A DNA stretch of 64,000 nt, from assembly GCA_910586255.1 (NCBI GenBank), contig CAJUHR010000004.1:91712-155711 (forward strand), written 5' to 3'. The stretch comes from an uncultured Lachnospiraceae bacterium. Lineage in GTDB: Bacteria > Bacillota > Clostridia > Lachnospirales > Lachnospiraceae. The notes under the pieces are model-generated. The model made no database searches, had not been told where the DNA came from, and was given only the letters and a program-made list of their open reading frames with translations. Position 1 is the stretch's first letter. Each line of letters begins with the position of its first letter. The translations under genes were made by a program, and so were the position numbers. This document shows positions 15,964-25,076 of this stretch, one piece after another.

Positions 15964-17250
15964 ATGAGTTTACAAGTAGAAAAGCTGGAAAAGAACATGG
16001 CGAAATTAACCGTAGAAGTACCGGCAGAGCAGTTTGAAGAGGCTCTTAAAACTTCCTATAAGAAAAATAGAAGCAGATTCAATATTCCGGGCTTCCGCAA
16101 GGGTAAAGCGCCCCAGGCCCTGATCGAAAAAATGTATGGTCCAGGCATATTATATGAGGATGCTGCAGATGAGGTGATCAACACCACCTACCGGGATGCG
16201 ATGGATGAAAGCGGGTTAGATATCGTTTCCCGTCCGGAGATCAGCGTGGAGCAGATCGAGAAGGGGCAGACCTTTATCTACACGGCTCTGGTGGCTGTGA
16301 AGCCGGAGGTGACCTTGGGTGAGTACAAGGGCATCGAGGTGGAGCGGGCCCGGCCGGAGGTGACGGATGCGGATATCGATGCAGAGCTTAAGAAGGTGCA
16401 GGAGCAGAATTCCCGTCTGGTGTCCGTGGAGGACCGGCCGGTTGCAGACGGCGATCAGGTAGTGATTGATTTTGACGGCTATGTGGACGGGGTGCCTTTT
16501 GAGGGCGGGAAGGCAGAGGCCTATTCCCTGACCATCGGTTCCCACTCCTTTATCGATACCTTTGAGGAGCAGCTGATTGGTAAGAATATGGACGAGGAAG
16601 TGGAGGTTCATGTGACCTTCCCGGAGCAGTACCATGCTGCGGAGCTGGCTGGCAAGCCGGCAGTGTTTAAGGTAGTGATTCATGAGATCAAGGTCAAGGA
16701 GCTTCCTGAGCTGGATGATGAGTTCGCCGGCGAGGTTTCCGAATTTGACACATTGGATGAATATAAAGCAGATATTAAGGCAAAGCTTTCAGAGACCAAG
16801 CAGCAGCAGGCTACCACGGAGAATGAGAACAATGTGGTGGATAAGGTGGTTGCCAATGCCTCCATGGAGATTCCGGATGCCATGATCGAGGAGCAGGTGA
16901 GAAGTACTCTGGATGATTATACCCGCCGGATGCAGGCTCAGGGCCTTACCATGGAGCAGTATATGCAGTTTACCGGCATGACAAGGGAGCGTTTGATGGA
17001 GGATATCCGTCCTCAGGCAGAGAAGCGGATTCGCACCCGTCTGGTTTTGGAGGCTGTAGTGGCGGCGGAAAAGCTTGAGGCTTCCCAGGATACCGTGGAC
17101 GGAGAGATTCAGAAAATGGCAGACAGCTACAAGATGGAGCCGGAGCGTATGAAGGAGCTTTTAGGCGAGGCCGGAATCGAGCGTATGAAAGAGGATCTGG
17201 CAGTGCAGGAGGCAGTGGACTTTTTGGTTGCAGAGGCCAAGCTGGTATAA
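15964..17250 (+). CDS. tig: Trigger factor, ribosome-bound chaperone and prolyl isomerase
   Basis: 428 residues, the normal length. The N-terminal ribosome-binding domain carries the tail motif FRKGKAP (in NIPGFRKGKAPQALIEKMYG). The FKBP-type domain follows (QVVIDFDGYVDGVPFEGGKAE ... FPEQYHAAELAGKPAVF), then the helical C-terminal arms. The start is ATG 15964, with AAGGAGG at 15947-15953; upstream in-frame codons are not needed. It binds nascent chains at the ribosome exit. First gene of a proteostasis cluster with clpP, clpX and lon. Confidence 0.97.
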   Translation: MSLQVEKLEKNMAKLTVEVPAEQFEEALKTSYKKNRSRFNIPGFRKGKAPQALIEKMYGPGILYEDAADEVINTTYRDAMDESGLDIVSRPEISVEQIEKGQTFIYTALVAVKPEVTLGEYKGIEVERARPEVTDADIDAELKKVQEQNSRLVSVEDRPVADGDQVVIDFDGYVDGVPFEGGKAEAYSLTIGSHSFIDTFEEQLIGKNMDEEVEVHVTFPEQYHAAELAGKPAVFKVVIHEIKVKELPELDDEFAGEVSEFDTLDEYKADIKAKLSETKQQQATTENENNVVDKVVANASMEIPDAMIEEQVRSTLDDYTRRMQAQGLTMEQYMQFTGMTRERLMEDIRPQAEKRIRTRLVLEAVVAAEKLEASQDTVDGEIQKMADSYKMEPERMKELLGEAGIERMKEDLAVQEAVDFLVAEAKLV

Positions 17251-17253
17251 CTG

Positions 17254-17360
17254 GACTCGGGCCGTCCGTGACGATTGTCGAGTCGAATAAAGCTTTGTCA
17301 GCTACAGAAGACTGGACAGATAGAATTACAATGGGGGAGTGTGGATTTCCGAAGCTTCGG
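17254..17360 (+). other. tig-clpP spacer with two inverted repeats
   Basis: GACTCG (17254-17259) pairs with CGAGTC (17279-17284), right after the tig stop, and CCGAAGCTTCGG (17349-17360) is a perfect 12-base palindrome. Neither is followed by a T-run, so they are not classical terminators. They may stabilise or process the mRNA between tig and clpP. Confidence 0.45.
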
Positions 17361-17458
17361 AGGTCTGCACTTCTGTACCGTTTTCCGCGGCCCGCGATTT
17401 TTTTCGGGGAGTTGGAAACGGATGGATTAATATATGCCGGAGGCAAGGAGGATGGATT

Positions 17459-18040
17459 ATGCCGTTAGTACCTTATGTAATTGAACAGACCAGCAGGGGA
17501 GAGCGCTCCTACGATATTTATTCCCGGCTTTTGAAGGACCGGATTATTTTCCTTGGTGAGGAAGTGACGGATGTATCGGCAAGCGTGGTTGTGGCTCAGC
17601 TTCTGTTTCTTGAATCTGAGGATCCGGGGAAGGATATCAATCTGTATATCAATAGCCCCGGCGGTTCCGTGACAGCAGGGATGGCTATTTACGATACCAT
17701 GAATTATATCAAATGCGATGTCTCCACCGTGTGCATCGGCATGGCTGCCAGCATGGGGGCGTTTCTTCTGGCAGGGGGAACCAAGGGCAAGCGTTTCGCT
17801 CTCCCCAATGCGGAGGTGATGATTCATCAGCCTTCCGGAGGCGCCAGAGGCCAGGCAACGGAGATTCAGATTGTGGCGGAGAAGATTCTCCAGACTAAGG
17901 AAAAACTGAACCGGATTCTGGCGGCCAACACGGGGCAGCCCTATGAGGTGGTATGCCGGGATACAGAAAGAGATCATTATATGACTGCGGAGGAGGCCCG
18001 GGATTACGGGCTGGTGGATCAGGTCATTGTGAACCACTAA
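17459..18040 (+). CDS. clpP: ATP-dependent Clp protease proteolytic subunit
   Basis: 193 residues from ATG 17459, which has a perfect AAGGAGG at 17445-17451. The catalytic triad is Ser98 (GMAASMG), His123 (MIHQPSGG) and Asp172 (TERDHYM), at the standard positions. MPLVPYVIEQTSRGERSYDIYSRLL is the usual axial N-terminus. Fourteen subunits form the barrel that degrades proteins fed by ClpX, encoded 66 bases downstream. Confidence 0.97.
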   Translation: MPLVPYVIEQTSRGERSYDIYSRLLKDRIIFLGEEVTDVSASVVVAQLLFLESEDPGKDINLYINSPGGSVTAGMAIYDTMNYIKCDVSTVCIGMAASMGAFLLAGGTKGKRFALPNAEVMIHQPSGGARGQATEIQIVAEKILQTKEKLNRILAANTGQPYEVVCRDTERDHYMTAEEARDYGLVDQVIVNH

Positions 18041-18106
18041 AGGTCCCTTCGGATAGCAGCGTTTAGAAAAAAGACTGGTAATAGGAAAGGATAGAGGTGT
18101 GCACTT

Positions 18107-19408
18107 ATGCCGAGCAGAATGGATGACAGAGTCAGATGCTCTTTTTGTGGAAAAACTCAGGATCAGGTTAAAAAGCTGATCGCTGGTTCCAATAATGTTT
18201 TCATTTGTGATGAGTGTATTGATCTTTGCGCGGAGATTCTGGAGGAGGAGTTTGACGAGAAGGACAATACGGATCCGGATTTTGACGGGATCAATCTGCT
18301 AAAGCCCAAGGAGATCAAGGCGTTTTTGGACGAATATGTGATTGGGCAAGAGAATGCCAAAAAGGTTTTGTCTGTGGCAGTATATAATCATTACAAGCGT
18401 ATTACATCCAGAAAGGATATGGATGTGGATGTGCAGAAGAGCAATATTCTTATGTTGGGCCCTACCGGCTCCGGCAAGACCTATCTGGCTCAGACTCTGG
18501 CTAAGGTGCTGAACGTACCCTTTGCTATTGCAGATGCCACGGCATTGACGGAGGCAGGTTATGTGGGCGAGGATGTGGAGAATATTCTTCTGAAGCTGAT
18601 ACAGGCTGCCGATTACGATATCGCCAAGGCGGAGTACGGGATTATTTATATTGACGAGATTGACAAGATCACAAAGAAATCGGAAAATGTATCTATCACC
18701 CGGGATGTGTCTGGGGAGGGAGTTCAGCAGGCGCTCCTTAAGATATTGGAGGGTACGGTGGCAAGCGTTCCGCCCCAGGGAGGCAGAAAGCATCCCCACC
18801 AGGAGCTTTTGCAGATCGACACCACCAATATCCTGTTTATCTGCGGCGGGGCCTTTGACGGTCTGGAGAAGATCATCGAGCGCAGGGTCAGCGCCGGCTC
18901 CATCGGCTTTAACGCGGATATTGTGGATAAGAACAAGACAGATATCGATGAGCTTTTGCGGAAGGTGGAGCCGCAGGATCTGGTGAAATTCGGGCTGATT
19001 CCGGAGTTTATCGGGCGGGTGCCTGTGACCGTGTCCTTAGAGCTTCTCAGCGAGGAAGCCCTGGTACGGATTTTGACGGAGCCCAAGAATGCCATCACCA
19101 AGCAGTATCAGAAGCTGTTTGAGCTGGATGATGTGAAGCTGGAGTTTACCAGGGACGCGCTTTTGGAGATTGCAAGTCTCGCAGTCAGCAGAAAGACCGG
19201 CGCCCGGGGACTTCGTTCCATCATGGAGAACGCGGTTATGGATCTGATGTATGAGATTCCATCTGACAGCAGTATCGGAATCTGTACGGTCACGAAGAAT
19301 GTGGTCAACAAGACTGGAGAGCCGGAGCTGGTATATCGGGATACGACCGTGCCGCGCAAGACAATCTCCCAGAGACGGAAGAAGGACAGATCGGGGGAAA
19401 TTGCCTGA
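18107..19408 (+). CDS. clpX: Clp protease ATP-binding subunit ClpX
   Basis: 433 residues. The zinc-binding domain has Cys11, Cys14, Cys34 and Cys37 (CSFCGK ... CDEC). The AAA+ module has Walker A GPTGSGKT near 118-125, Walker B IIYIDEIDKI, and sensor regions in GLIPEFIGRVPV. It contains the ClpP-docking IGF-type loop, seen here as SIGFNAD. It unfolds substrates and threads them into ClpP. Followed by a strong terminator-like hairpin. Confidence 0.97.
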   Translation: MPSRMDDRVRCSFCGKTQDQVKKLIAGSNNVFICDECIDLCAEILEEEFDEKDNTDPDFDGINLLKPKEIKAFLDEYVIGQENAKKVLSVAVYNHYKRITSRKDMDVDVQKSNILMLGPTGSGKTYLAQTLAKVLNVPFAIADATALTEAGYVGEDVENILLKLIQAADYDIAKAEYGIIYIDEIDKITKKSENVSITRDVSGEGVQQALLKILEGTVASVPPQGGRKHPHQELLQIDTTNILFICGGAFDGLEKIIERRVSAGSIGFNADIVDKNKTDIDELLRKVEPQDLVKFGLIPEFIGRVPVTVSLELLSEEALVRILTEPKNAITKQYQKLFELDDVKLEFTRDALLEIASLAVSRKTGARGLRSIMENAVMDLMYEIPSDSSIGICTVTKNVVNKTGEPELVYRDTTVPRKTISQRRKKDRSGEIA

Positions 19409-19436
19409 GAGGCTGTTTCCGTGGATTTTACCTGTT

Positions 19437-19470
19437 AAAAATGGGGGCTTTGCCTCCATTTTTGCTTTCT
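19437..19470 (+). terminator. Rho-independent terminator after clpX
   Basis: AAAAATGGGGGC pairs with GCCTCCATTTTT across a TTT loop, followed by a T-rich tail. The A-rich left arm means it may also act on the minus strand. Confidence 0.75.
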
Positions 19471-19589
19471 ATGGGCAGGTTTGCACAAGGAAACTTGCAG
19501 CGAAAGCAGTAGCGGGCCGCACGGCGAGGGGGAAAAGAGCGGGAAAATATTCCCTGTTTGATTGATGACAGACGAAAAAGGAGAAGAAA

Positions 19590-21899
19590 ATGGATACGAC
19601 AGTAATGATAATGCCAGTGATTGCCCTGCGGTCATTGACGATTCTGCCGAGAATGACTGTAAGCTTTGACATCAGCCGCTCCCGCTCGGTGGCGGCTGTG
19701 GAGAAGGCCATGGTCAGCGACCAGAAAATCTGTGTGGTCACCCAGAAGGATGCGGAGGATTCCAATCCTCATATGGAACAGCTTCATCACATCGGGGTGA
19801 TTGTCCATGTAAAGCAGCTGGTGAAAATGCCCGGCGGAGTGATTCGGGTGATGGTGGAAGGGATAGAGCGGGCGGAGCTTTTGATGCTGGATTCGGAGGA
19901 GCCGGCTCTTATGGGGGAGGTGACGGCTTCCCCCTGGAGAAGCGATGATGTGGATTCCCTGACAGGGGAGGCCATGCAGCGTGTGCTTCGGGAAAAGGTG
20001 GAGGAATACGGACGGCAGCATCCCAGATTTGCCAGGGAGGCCCAGCCGAATCTGATGAGTGCCAGCGGCCTGGAGGATCTGATGCTGCAGATGGCCAGCC
20101 AGCTGCCCTGGGATTATTCTGTCCGTCAGGAATATCTGGAGGCGGCAGATGCCATCACCCGGTATGAGGTTCTGATCGGCAATCTTGCCGATGAGATTGA
20201 GATCTCCCGCATCCGCCAGGAGTTTCAGGCAAAGGTAAAGGCGGCGGTGGAAAAGAATCAGCGGGAATATATTCTCCGGGAGCAGCTAAAGATCATTCGT
20301 CAGGAGCTGGGGGAGGATCCCATGTCGGACGCGGATGAATACGAGAAAAAGCTGGACGCCTTAAAGGCGGATAAGGAGGTGCGCGAGAAGCTTCACAAGG
20401 AGATCGAGCGCTTTAAGGGAATGCCCGGAAGCAGCCAGGAGGGCAATGTACTCCGCACCTATATTGAGACTCTGTTAGAGCTGCCCTGGAATAAGATGTC
20501 CCGGGACAACAATGATATCCGCCACGCTCAGGAGATTCTGGATGCGGATCACTATGGCTTAGAGAAGGTGAAGGAGCGTGTGCTTGAATACCTGGCAGTG
20601 CGGGCCCTCACAAAGAAGGGAGCCGGTCCTATCCTCTGTCTTGTGGGGCCTCCCGGCACCGGCAAGACCTCCATCGCCCGGTCTGTGGCCCGGGCCCTCA
20701 ACAAAAAGTATGTGCGTATCAGCTTGGGAGGCGTCCGGGATGAGGCGGAGATCCGAGGCCATAGAAAGACCTATGTGGGAGCCATGCCCGGAAGGCTGGT
20801 GGAGGGTCTGCGGCAGGCAGGGGTTTCCAACCCACTGATGCTCTTAGACGAGATTGACAAGGTCAGCAGCGATTACAAGGGAGATACCTCCTCCGCCCTT
20901 TTGGAGGTGTTGGACGGGGAGCAGAATGTGCGGTTTCGGGATCACTATGTGGAGGCGCCCATCAATCTTTCCAATGTGCTTTTCATTGCCACCGCCAACA
21001 CTACCCAGTCCATTCCCCGGCCTCTCTTAGACCGGATGGAGGTGATTGAGGTCAACAGCTACACAGAAAATGAGAAGTTTCACATTGCCAGGGACTTTCT
21101 TGTGGGGAAACAGCTGGAGAAGAACGGTCTCAAAGAAGGGCAGGTCATCCTTTCGGACGGAGCCCTAAAAAAGATCATTCACAATTACACCCGGGAGGCA
21201 GGAGTGCGGAATCTGGAGCGGCGGATCGGGGAGATTTTCCGGAAATCCGCCAGAGAGGTGCTGGAAAATAAGAAAAAAAAGATTCGTGTCACAGAGGCCA
21301 ACCTGGAAAAATATCTGGGAAAAGAGAAGATCAGCTTTGAGGACGCCAATGAGGAGGACGAGGTGGGAATTGTCCGGGGGCTGGCCTGGACCAGTGTGGG
21401 CGGCGATACCCTGCAGATTGAGGTCAATGTGATGCCGGGAAAGGGCGAGTTAAAGCTGACCGGCCAGATGGGAGACGTGATGAAGGAGTCTGCCCAGACG
21501 GCGCTTACCTATGTCCGCTCCATTTCCCCGGAATATCAGATCAGTGATGAGTATTTTGAGAAGCATGATATTCATATCCATATTCCGGAGGGGGCTGTGC
21601 CCAAGGACGGACCCTCGGCGGGGATTACCATGGCCACGGCCATGCTGTCGGCCGTGACAGAGAAAAAGGTGGCTGCCCGGGTGGCCATGACCGGTGAGAT
21701 CACCCTGCGGGGGCGCATCCTTCCCATCGGAGGGCTGAAGGAGAAGCTTCTGGCTGCCAAGATGGCCCATATTCAGACGGTTCTGGTGCCGGAGAAAAAC
21801 CGCCCGGACATTGGAGAACTTTCCAAGGAAATAACCAAAGGACTGCACATTGTTTTTGTGCGGACCATGAAGGAAGTCGTGAAGGAAGCCTTTGTGTGA
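19590..21899 (+). CDS. lon: ATP-dependent protease Lon
   Basis: 769 residues with the three Lon parts: an N-terminal substrate-binding domain (MPVIALRSLTILPRMTVSFD), an AAA+ domain with Walker A GPPGTGKTS and Walker B LMLLDEIDKV, and a C-terminal serine-lysine protease domain. Ser676 lies in KDGPSAGITMATA, and the catalytic Lys lies in GGLKEKLLAAK about 43 residues later. It degrades misfolded and regulatory proteins in the cytosol. A GGAG site precedes the ATG. It stops 13 bases before ysxC, the usual lon-ysxC pairing in Firmicutes. Confidence 0.97.
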   Translation: MDTTVMIMPVIALRSLTILPRMTVSFDISRSRSVAAVEKAMVSDQKICVVTQKDAEDSNPHMEQLHHIGVIVHVKQLVKMPGGVIRVMVEGIERAELLMLDSEEPALMGEVTASPWRSDDVDSLTGEAMQRVLREKVEEYGRQHPRFAREAQPNLMSASGLEDLMLQMASQLPWDYSVRQEYLEAADAITRYEVLIGNLADEIEISRIRQEFQAKVKAAVEKNQREYILREQLKIIRQELGEDPMSDADEYEKKLDALKADKEVREKLHKEIERFKGMPGSSQEGNVLRTYIETLLELPWNKMSRDNNDIRHAQEILDADHYGLEKVKERVLEYLAVRALTKKGAGPILCLVGPPGTGKTSIARSVARALNKKYVRISLGGVRDEAEIRGHRKTYVGAMPGRLVEGLRQAGVSNPLMLLDEIDKVSSDYKGDTSSALLEVLDGEQNVRFRDHYVEAPINLSNVLFIATANTTQSIPRPLLDRMEVIEVNSYTENEKFHIARDFLVGKQLEKNGLKEGQVILSDGALKKIIHNYTREAGVRNLERRIGEIFRKSAREVLENKKKKIRVTEANLEKYLGKEKISFEDANEEDEVGIVRGLAWTSVGGDTLQIEVNVMPGKGELKLTGQMGDVMKESAQTALTYVRSISPEYQISDEYFEKHDIHIHIPEGAVPKDGPSAGITMATAMLSAVTEKKVAARVAMTGEITLRGRILPIGGLKEKLLAAKMAHIQTVLVPEKNRPDIGELSKEITKGLHIVFVRTMKEVVKEAFV

Positions 21900-21912
21900 A
21901 CGGGAGGATTTT

Positions 21913-22527
21913 ATGATTATCAGAAAAGCAGAGCTGGAGACGGTATGTGGCATCACCAGCACTCTTCCGGAAAACCAACATCCGGAGTTTGCCTTTGCGG
22001 GAAAGTCTAATGTGGGGAAATCCTCCCTGATCAACGGGCTGATGAACCGAAAGTCCTTGGCCAGGATCTCCGCCCAGCCGGGAAAGACCCAGACAATCAA
22101 TTTTTACAATATCAATGACGAATTTTACTATGTGGATTTGCCCGGATATGGCTATGCAAAGGTACCGGTGGAGGAGAAGGCCCGGTGGGGGAAGATGATT
22201 GAGCGGTATCTGAAAAAATCCGTTATGCTAAAGATGGTGTTTCTTCTTATTGATATCCGCCATGAGCCCTCTGCCAATGACAGACAGATGTATGACTGGA
22301 TTATGGCCAACGGTTATGAGCCGGCGGTCATTGCCACCAAAGCAGATAAGCTGAACCGCAGTCAGATTCCGCGGCATGTGAAAATGGTGAGGGAAGGACT
22401 GGGGGCTTCCAAAAACAGCATGGTGATTCCATATTCCTCTGTGACCAAGCAGGGGCGGGAGGAAATCTGGGAATTAATTGATTCTCTGACAAAAACAGAG
22501 GGTGAAATGAGAAATGAATTGGAATGA
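21913..22527 (+). CDS. ysxC: Ribosome-biogenesis GTP-binding protein YsxC/YihA/EngB
   Basis: 204 residues from ATG 21913, supported by GGGAGG at 21902-21907; the upstream GTG (21892) inside lon lacks a site. The GTPase motifs are G1 GKSNVGKSS, G3 DLPGYGYAK and G4 TKADK. It is needed for late 50S ribosome assembly. Directly follows lon and is probably cotranscribed with it. Confidence 0.95.
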   Translation: MIIRKAELETVCGITSTLPENQHPEFAFAGKSNVGKSSLINGLMNRKSLARISAQPGKTQTINFYNINDEFYYVDLPGYGYAKVPVEEKARWGKMIERYLKKSVMLKMVFLLIDIRHEPSANDRQMYDWIMANGYEPAVIATKADKLNRSQIPRHVKMVREGLGASKNSMVIPYSSVTKQGREEIWELIDSLTKTEGEMRNELE

Positions 22528-22606
22528 GCATATAAAAACAGAATAAAATACAAGCTGTCTGAATATTCTTCAGAAAGATGTTAGGAATTGTTTACCATTA
22601 TTTAAG

Positions 22607-22635
22607 TTGTGTAAAAGCCGGGTTCATGGTATAAC
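22607..22635 (+). promoter_or_regulatory. Candidate promoter for mgsA
   Basis: TTGTGT (22607-22612), a 17-base spacer and TATAAC (22630-22635), with TGG directly before the -10. It lies 35 bases upstream of the mgsA start. Confidence 0.6.
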
Positions 22636-22669
22636 AGAGAACATGCCGTAGAGAAAGGAGATGAGTACT

Positions 22670-23140
22670 ATGGCAAAGGATTATATTACGTTTACTATCG
22701 GACCGAAGAAGGACATTGCATTGATTGCTCATGACAATGAGAAGCAGAAGCTGATTGAGTGGTGTAAGCAGCACTACGCGATCTTAAAGCATCATAATTT
22801 ATATGGAACGGGAACCACGGCCCGGATGATCACGGACCAGACCGGACTTACGGTAAAGGGGTATAACAGCGGCCCTCTGGGAGGAGACCAGCAGATCGGA
22901 GCCAAGATCGTGGAGGGTGTGATTGATTTTGTTGTATTCTTTTCCGATCCGCTGACAGCCCAGCCTCATGATCCGGATGTGAAGGCGCTGATGCGGATTG
23001 CCCAGGTCTATGATATTCCCATGGCAGTGAATAAAGCAACGGCAGATTTTATGATTACATCCGAACATATGAATACGGACTATCAGCATGATGTGATTAA
23101 TTTCCGGAAGAATATTAAGGAGCGGGCCCAGACCTTGTAG
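22670..23140 (+). CDS. mgsA: Methylglyoxal synthase
   Basis: 156 residues. It converts dihydroxyacetone phosphate to methylglyoxal and phosphate, a bypass of lower glycolysis. LYGTGTTARMI is the phosphate-binding loop, SGPLGGDQQIGA the conserved active-site segment, and FFSDPLTAQPHDPD carries the catalytic aspartates. AAAGGAG at 22654-22660 sits right against an ATG at 22661 but nine bases from ATG 22670, so 22670 is the start. Confidence 0.96.
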   Translation: MAKDYITFTIGPKKDIALIAHDNEKQKLIEWCKQHYAILKHHNLYGTGTTARMITDQTGLTVKGYNSGPLGGDQQIGAKIVEGVIDFVVFFSDPLTAQPHDPDVKALMRIAQVYDIPMAVNKATADFMITSEHMNTDYQHDVINFRKNIKERAQTL

Positions 23141-23167
23141 GAGGCGCGTTTTGGACGGTTTTTTAGT

Positions 23168-23215
23168 AACAGTTCAGACAGGCAAGAAGATACCTGCCTG
23201 AACTGTTGCATTTTT
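23168..23215 (+). terminator. Rho-independent terminator after mgsA
   Basis: AACAGTTCAGACAGG pairs with CCTGCCTGAACTGTT (one mismatch in 15), followed by GCATTTTT. Confidence 0.85.
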
Positions 23216-23241
23216 AAAAAAGAAGAAGGGGACATTGGAGA

Positions 23242-24237
23242 ATGAAGGTTGTTGACATGCATTGCGATACCATATCTGAGCTGTATGAGCGCAGGAAAAA
23301 GGGCGTCCGGGAGGATATTTGCTCCAACAGTCTCCATGTGGATTTGGAGAAGATGGAAAAAGGGGATTATCTTTTGCAGAATTTTGCCCTGTTTACTCAT
23401 TTGGAGCGGCAGAAGGACCCCTTAACCTATGCCATGAGTCTGGTGGATCTTTTCTATCAGCAGCTGGAAGCTTATCCGGATCGAATCCGGGCGGTGAAAA
23501 GCTGGAAGGACATTGAAGAAAACAGAATACAGGGAAGAATGTCGGCTCTTCTTACGGTTGAGGAGGGAGGCGTCTGCAGGGGAGAGCTGTCTCTTTTGCG
23601 GGATTTCTACCGGCTGGGAGTGCGGATGATGACTCTGACCTGGAATTTCCCCAATGAGCTGGGATATCCCAACCGGATTCTCTCGGAGAATAACAGGCCG
23701 CCGGTCTGTGTGCCGGATACAGAGCACGGGCTGACAGAGACAGGGATTGAATTTGTCCGGGAGATGGAACGGCTGGGAATGATTATTGATATTTCCCATT
23801 TGGGTGACAAAGGAATATGGGATGTGTTCCGTTACACAAAAAAGCCCTTTGTGGCCAGCCATTCCAATGCCCGAGCCTTGGCGGGCCATCCCCGCAACCT
23901 GACGGATGAGATGATTCGGGCTTTAGCAGAGCGGGGAGGAGTGGCGGGAATCAATTTCTGCGCCGCGTTTCTTAAGGATAAGGAAAATGGCGGTGAGGCC
24001 GTACATAGTAAGTGTTCGGACATGGTGAGACACATAAAGCATATGAAAAAGATTGGAGGAATCGGCTGTATCGGCTTGGGAAGTGATTTTGACGGAATCT
24101 TGAGCATCCTTGAGATGGGAGACTGTTCCGGAATTGGGCTTCTGGCACAGGAGATGGACCGCCAGGGCTTTACGGACGGGGAGATCGAAGCCGTGTTTTC
24201 CCAAAATGTTCTGAGACTGTACAGGGAGCTTTTGTGA
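23242..24237 (+). CDS. Membrane dipeptidase family M19 (renal-dipeptidase-like)
   Basis: 331 residues. A zinc-dependent dipeptidase of the TIM-barrel amidohydrolase type. His7-x-Asp9 in DMHCDT are first-metal ligands, SALLTVEEGG carries the bridging Glu, ASHSNARAL and GHPRNLTDE hold the later His residues, and GSDFDGI is the terminal Asp motif. There is no signal peptide, so it should be cytosolic despite the family name. It likely cleaves dipeptides, perhaps wall-derived or D-containing. Confidence 0.92.
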   Translation: MKVVDMHCDTISELYERRKKGVREDICSNSLHVDLEKMEKGDYLLQNFALFTHLERQKDPLTYAMSLVDLFYQQLEAYPDRIRAVKSWKDIEENRIQGRMSALLTVEEGGVCRGELSLLRDFYRLGVRMMTLTWNFPNELGYPNRILSENNRPPVCVPDTEHGLTETGIEFVREMERLGMIIDISHLGDKGIWDVFRYTKKPFVASHSNARALAGHPRNLTDEMIRALAERGGVAGINFCAAFLKDKENGGEAVHSKCSDMVRHIKHMKKIGGIGCIGLGSDFDGILSILEMGDCSGIGLLAQEMDRQGFTDGEIEAVFSQNVLRLYRELL

Positions 24238-24242
24238 CCTGT

Positions 24243-24412
24243 GTTATTGTACTGACTCATGACTGAGCACTTTGCTGATTAGTCATGAGTCAGTACAGTT
24301 ATGGGGCCAAAGCATATGCCCCGGTCTACACGACCTTTCGGTCGGTTCTGAACAAGCACCACTGGCGCGAACCGCCGCAGGCGATTTCAAATGGACATAC
24401 GCGAGGCAGATG
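24243..24412 (+). repeat. Degraded copy of structured repeat, type B (B2)
   Basis: It aligns with the intact copy at 36874-37017: a decayed left end GTTATTGTACTGAC, the hairpin around GATTAGTCATGAG, an identical run ATGGGGCCAAAGCATATGCC, and the module CGCAGGCGATTTCAAATGG. About 60 extra bases lie in the middle and the right inverted end is missing. It ends against the 3' end of the minus-strand gene. ORFs read across it are spurious. Confidence 0.7.
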
Positions 24413-24421
24413 AGCTTTCCG

Positions 24422-24820
24422 TCAGTGATCTTCCTTATCAAGGGCGGATACGAAGAGATATTTGCGGATGAGGAACAGGACGGAAATAGCGATAATGCCA
24501 ATGAGGGTAAAGTAGATGGGCATGTGCTCGATGACCATCTCTCTGGCCACGGAGAACAGCAGTACCTCCACTACCGAATCCAGATCATGCCGGCACAGCA
24601 TTTTGAGCAGCTCGATTCCGATGATGATATCGAACATGTTCTTTAGGAAATTGTTAAATTCCATGGATTCTACCAGCTTTAGCAGTTCGTGGGGCACATT
24701 GACCAGCATGATGGCCAGTGCAATGATGACGATGAGCGCTACCAGCAGCTCCAGCAGCATGGCGGTGCTGAAGATGAAGCCCTGCACCTTGGAAGCTTTT
24801 CCTTTTACGTATTGTTTCAT
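24422..24820 (-). CDS. PsiE-like small membrane protein
   Basis: 132 residues from the ATG at 24820, chosen because AAAGGAG lies five bases upstream on the minus strand. Four hydrophobic segments are visible (about 15-40, 57-75, 85-97, 100-120). The middle FDIIIGIELLKML and the VVEVLLFSVAREMV segment match the phosphate-starvation-inducible E (PsiE) family. The function of that family is unknown. The gene is transcribed opposite to its neighbours, from its own promoter. Confidence 0.72.
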   Translation of the reverse strand: MKQYVKGKASKVQGFIFSTAMLLELLVALIVIIALAIMLVNVPHELLKLVESMEFNNFLKNMFDIIIGIELLKMLCRHDLDSVVEVLLFSVAREMVIEHMPIYFTLIGIIAISVLFLIRKYLFVSALDKEDH

Positions 24821-24876
24821 ACCTTCTCCTTTCCGTAAAGATTGTGACAAAATTTGCTACAACCTCTTTACGTGCT

Positions 24877-24905
24877 ATTATAATAGAAAAAACAGAAAAT
24901 AGCAA
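24877..24905 (-). promoter_or_regulatory. Promoter for PsiE-like gene
   Basis: On the minus strand TTGCTA, a 17-base spacer, then a perfect TATAAT (plus-strand ATTATA 24877-24882), about 55 bases before the start codon. Confidence 0.7.
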
Positions 24906-24931
24906 ATGAATAATCCCTCAGGGCTTACTGG

Positions 24932-24981
24932 TTTTACTTCGATGATTTTACTTCAATGCTTTAAAATTTAACATTTTAAAG
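24932..24981 (+). promoter_or_regulatory. Operator-like direct and inverted repeats upstream of ABC importer
   Basis: Two 13-base direct repeats TTTTACTTC(G/A)ATG (24932-24944 and 24946-24958) are followed at once by a perfect inverted repeat CTTTAAAAT-TTAAC-ATTTTAAAG (24959-24981). The block ends 10 bases before the -35 box of the importer operon, a good place for a regulator. The cognate protein is unknown. Confidence 0.6.
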
Positions 24982-24991
24982 TTCTATAAAG

Positions 24992-25020
24992 TTGACGTGG
25001 GGAAAGTTTTGTAGTATGAT
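24992..25020 (+). promoter_or_regulatory. Sigma-A promoter of the ABC importer operon
   Basis: TTGACG (24992-24997), a 17-base spacer and TATGAT (25015-25020), 57 bases upstream of the substrate-binding protein start. Confidence 0.85.
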
Positions 25021-25076
25021 ACCAAGTGTGTTCTTTTCGGGAATACATAAAATTCAATCTGAGGGAGATCAAAATT

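Noticed and set aside
24272..24646. A 124-codon plus-strand ORF
   Set aside because: It runs across the degraded repeat and antisense to the PsiE-like gene; composition and lack of a ribosome site show it is a shadow.
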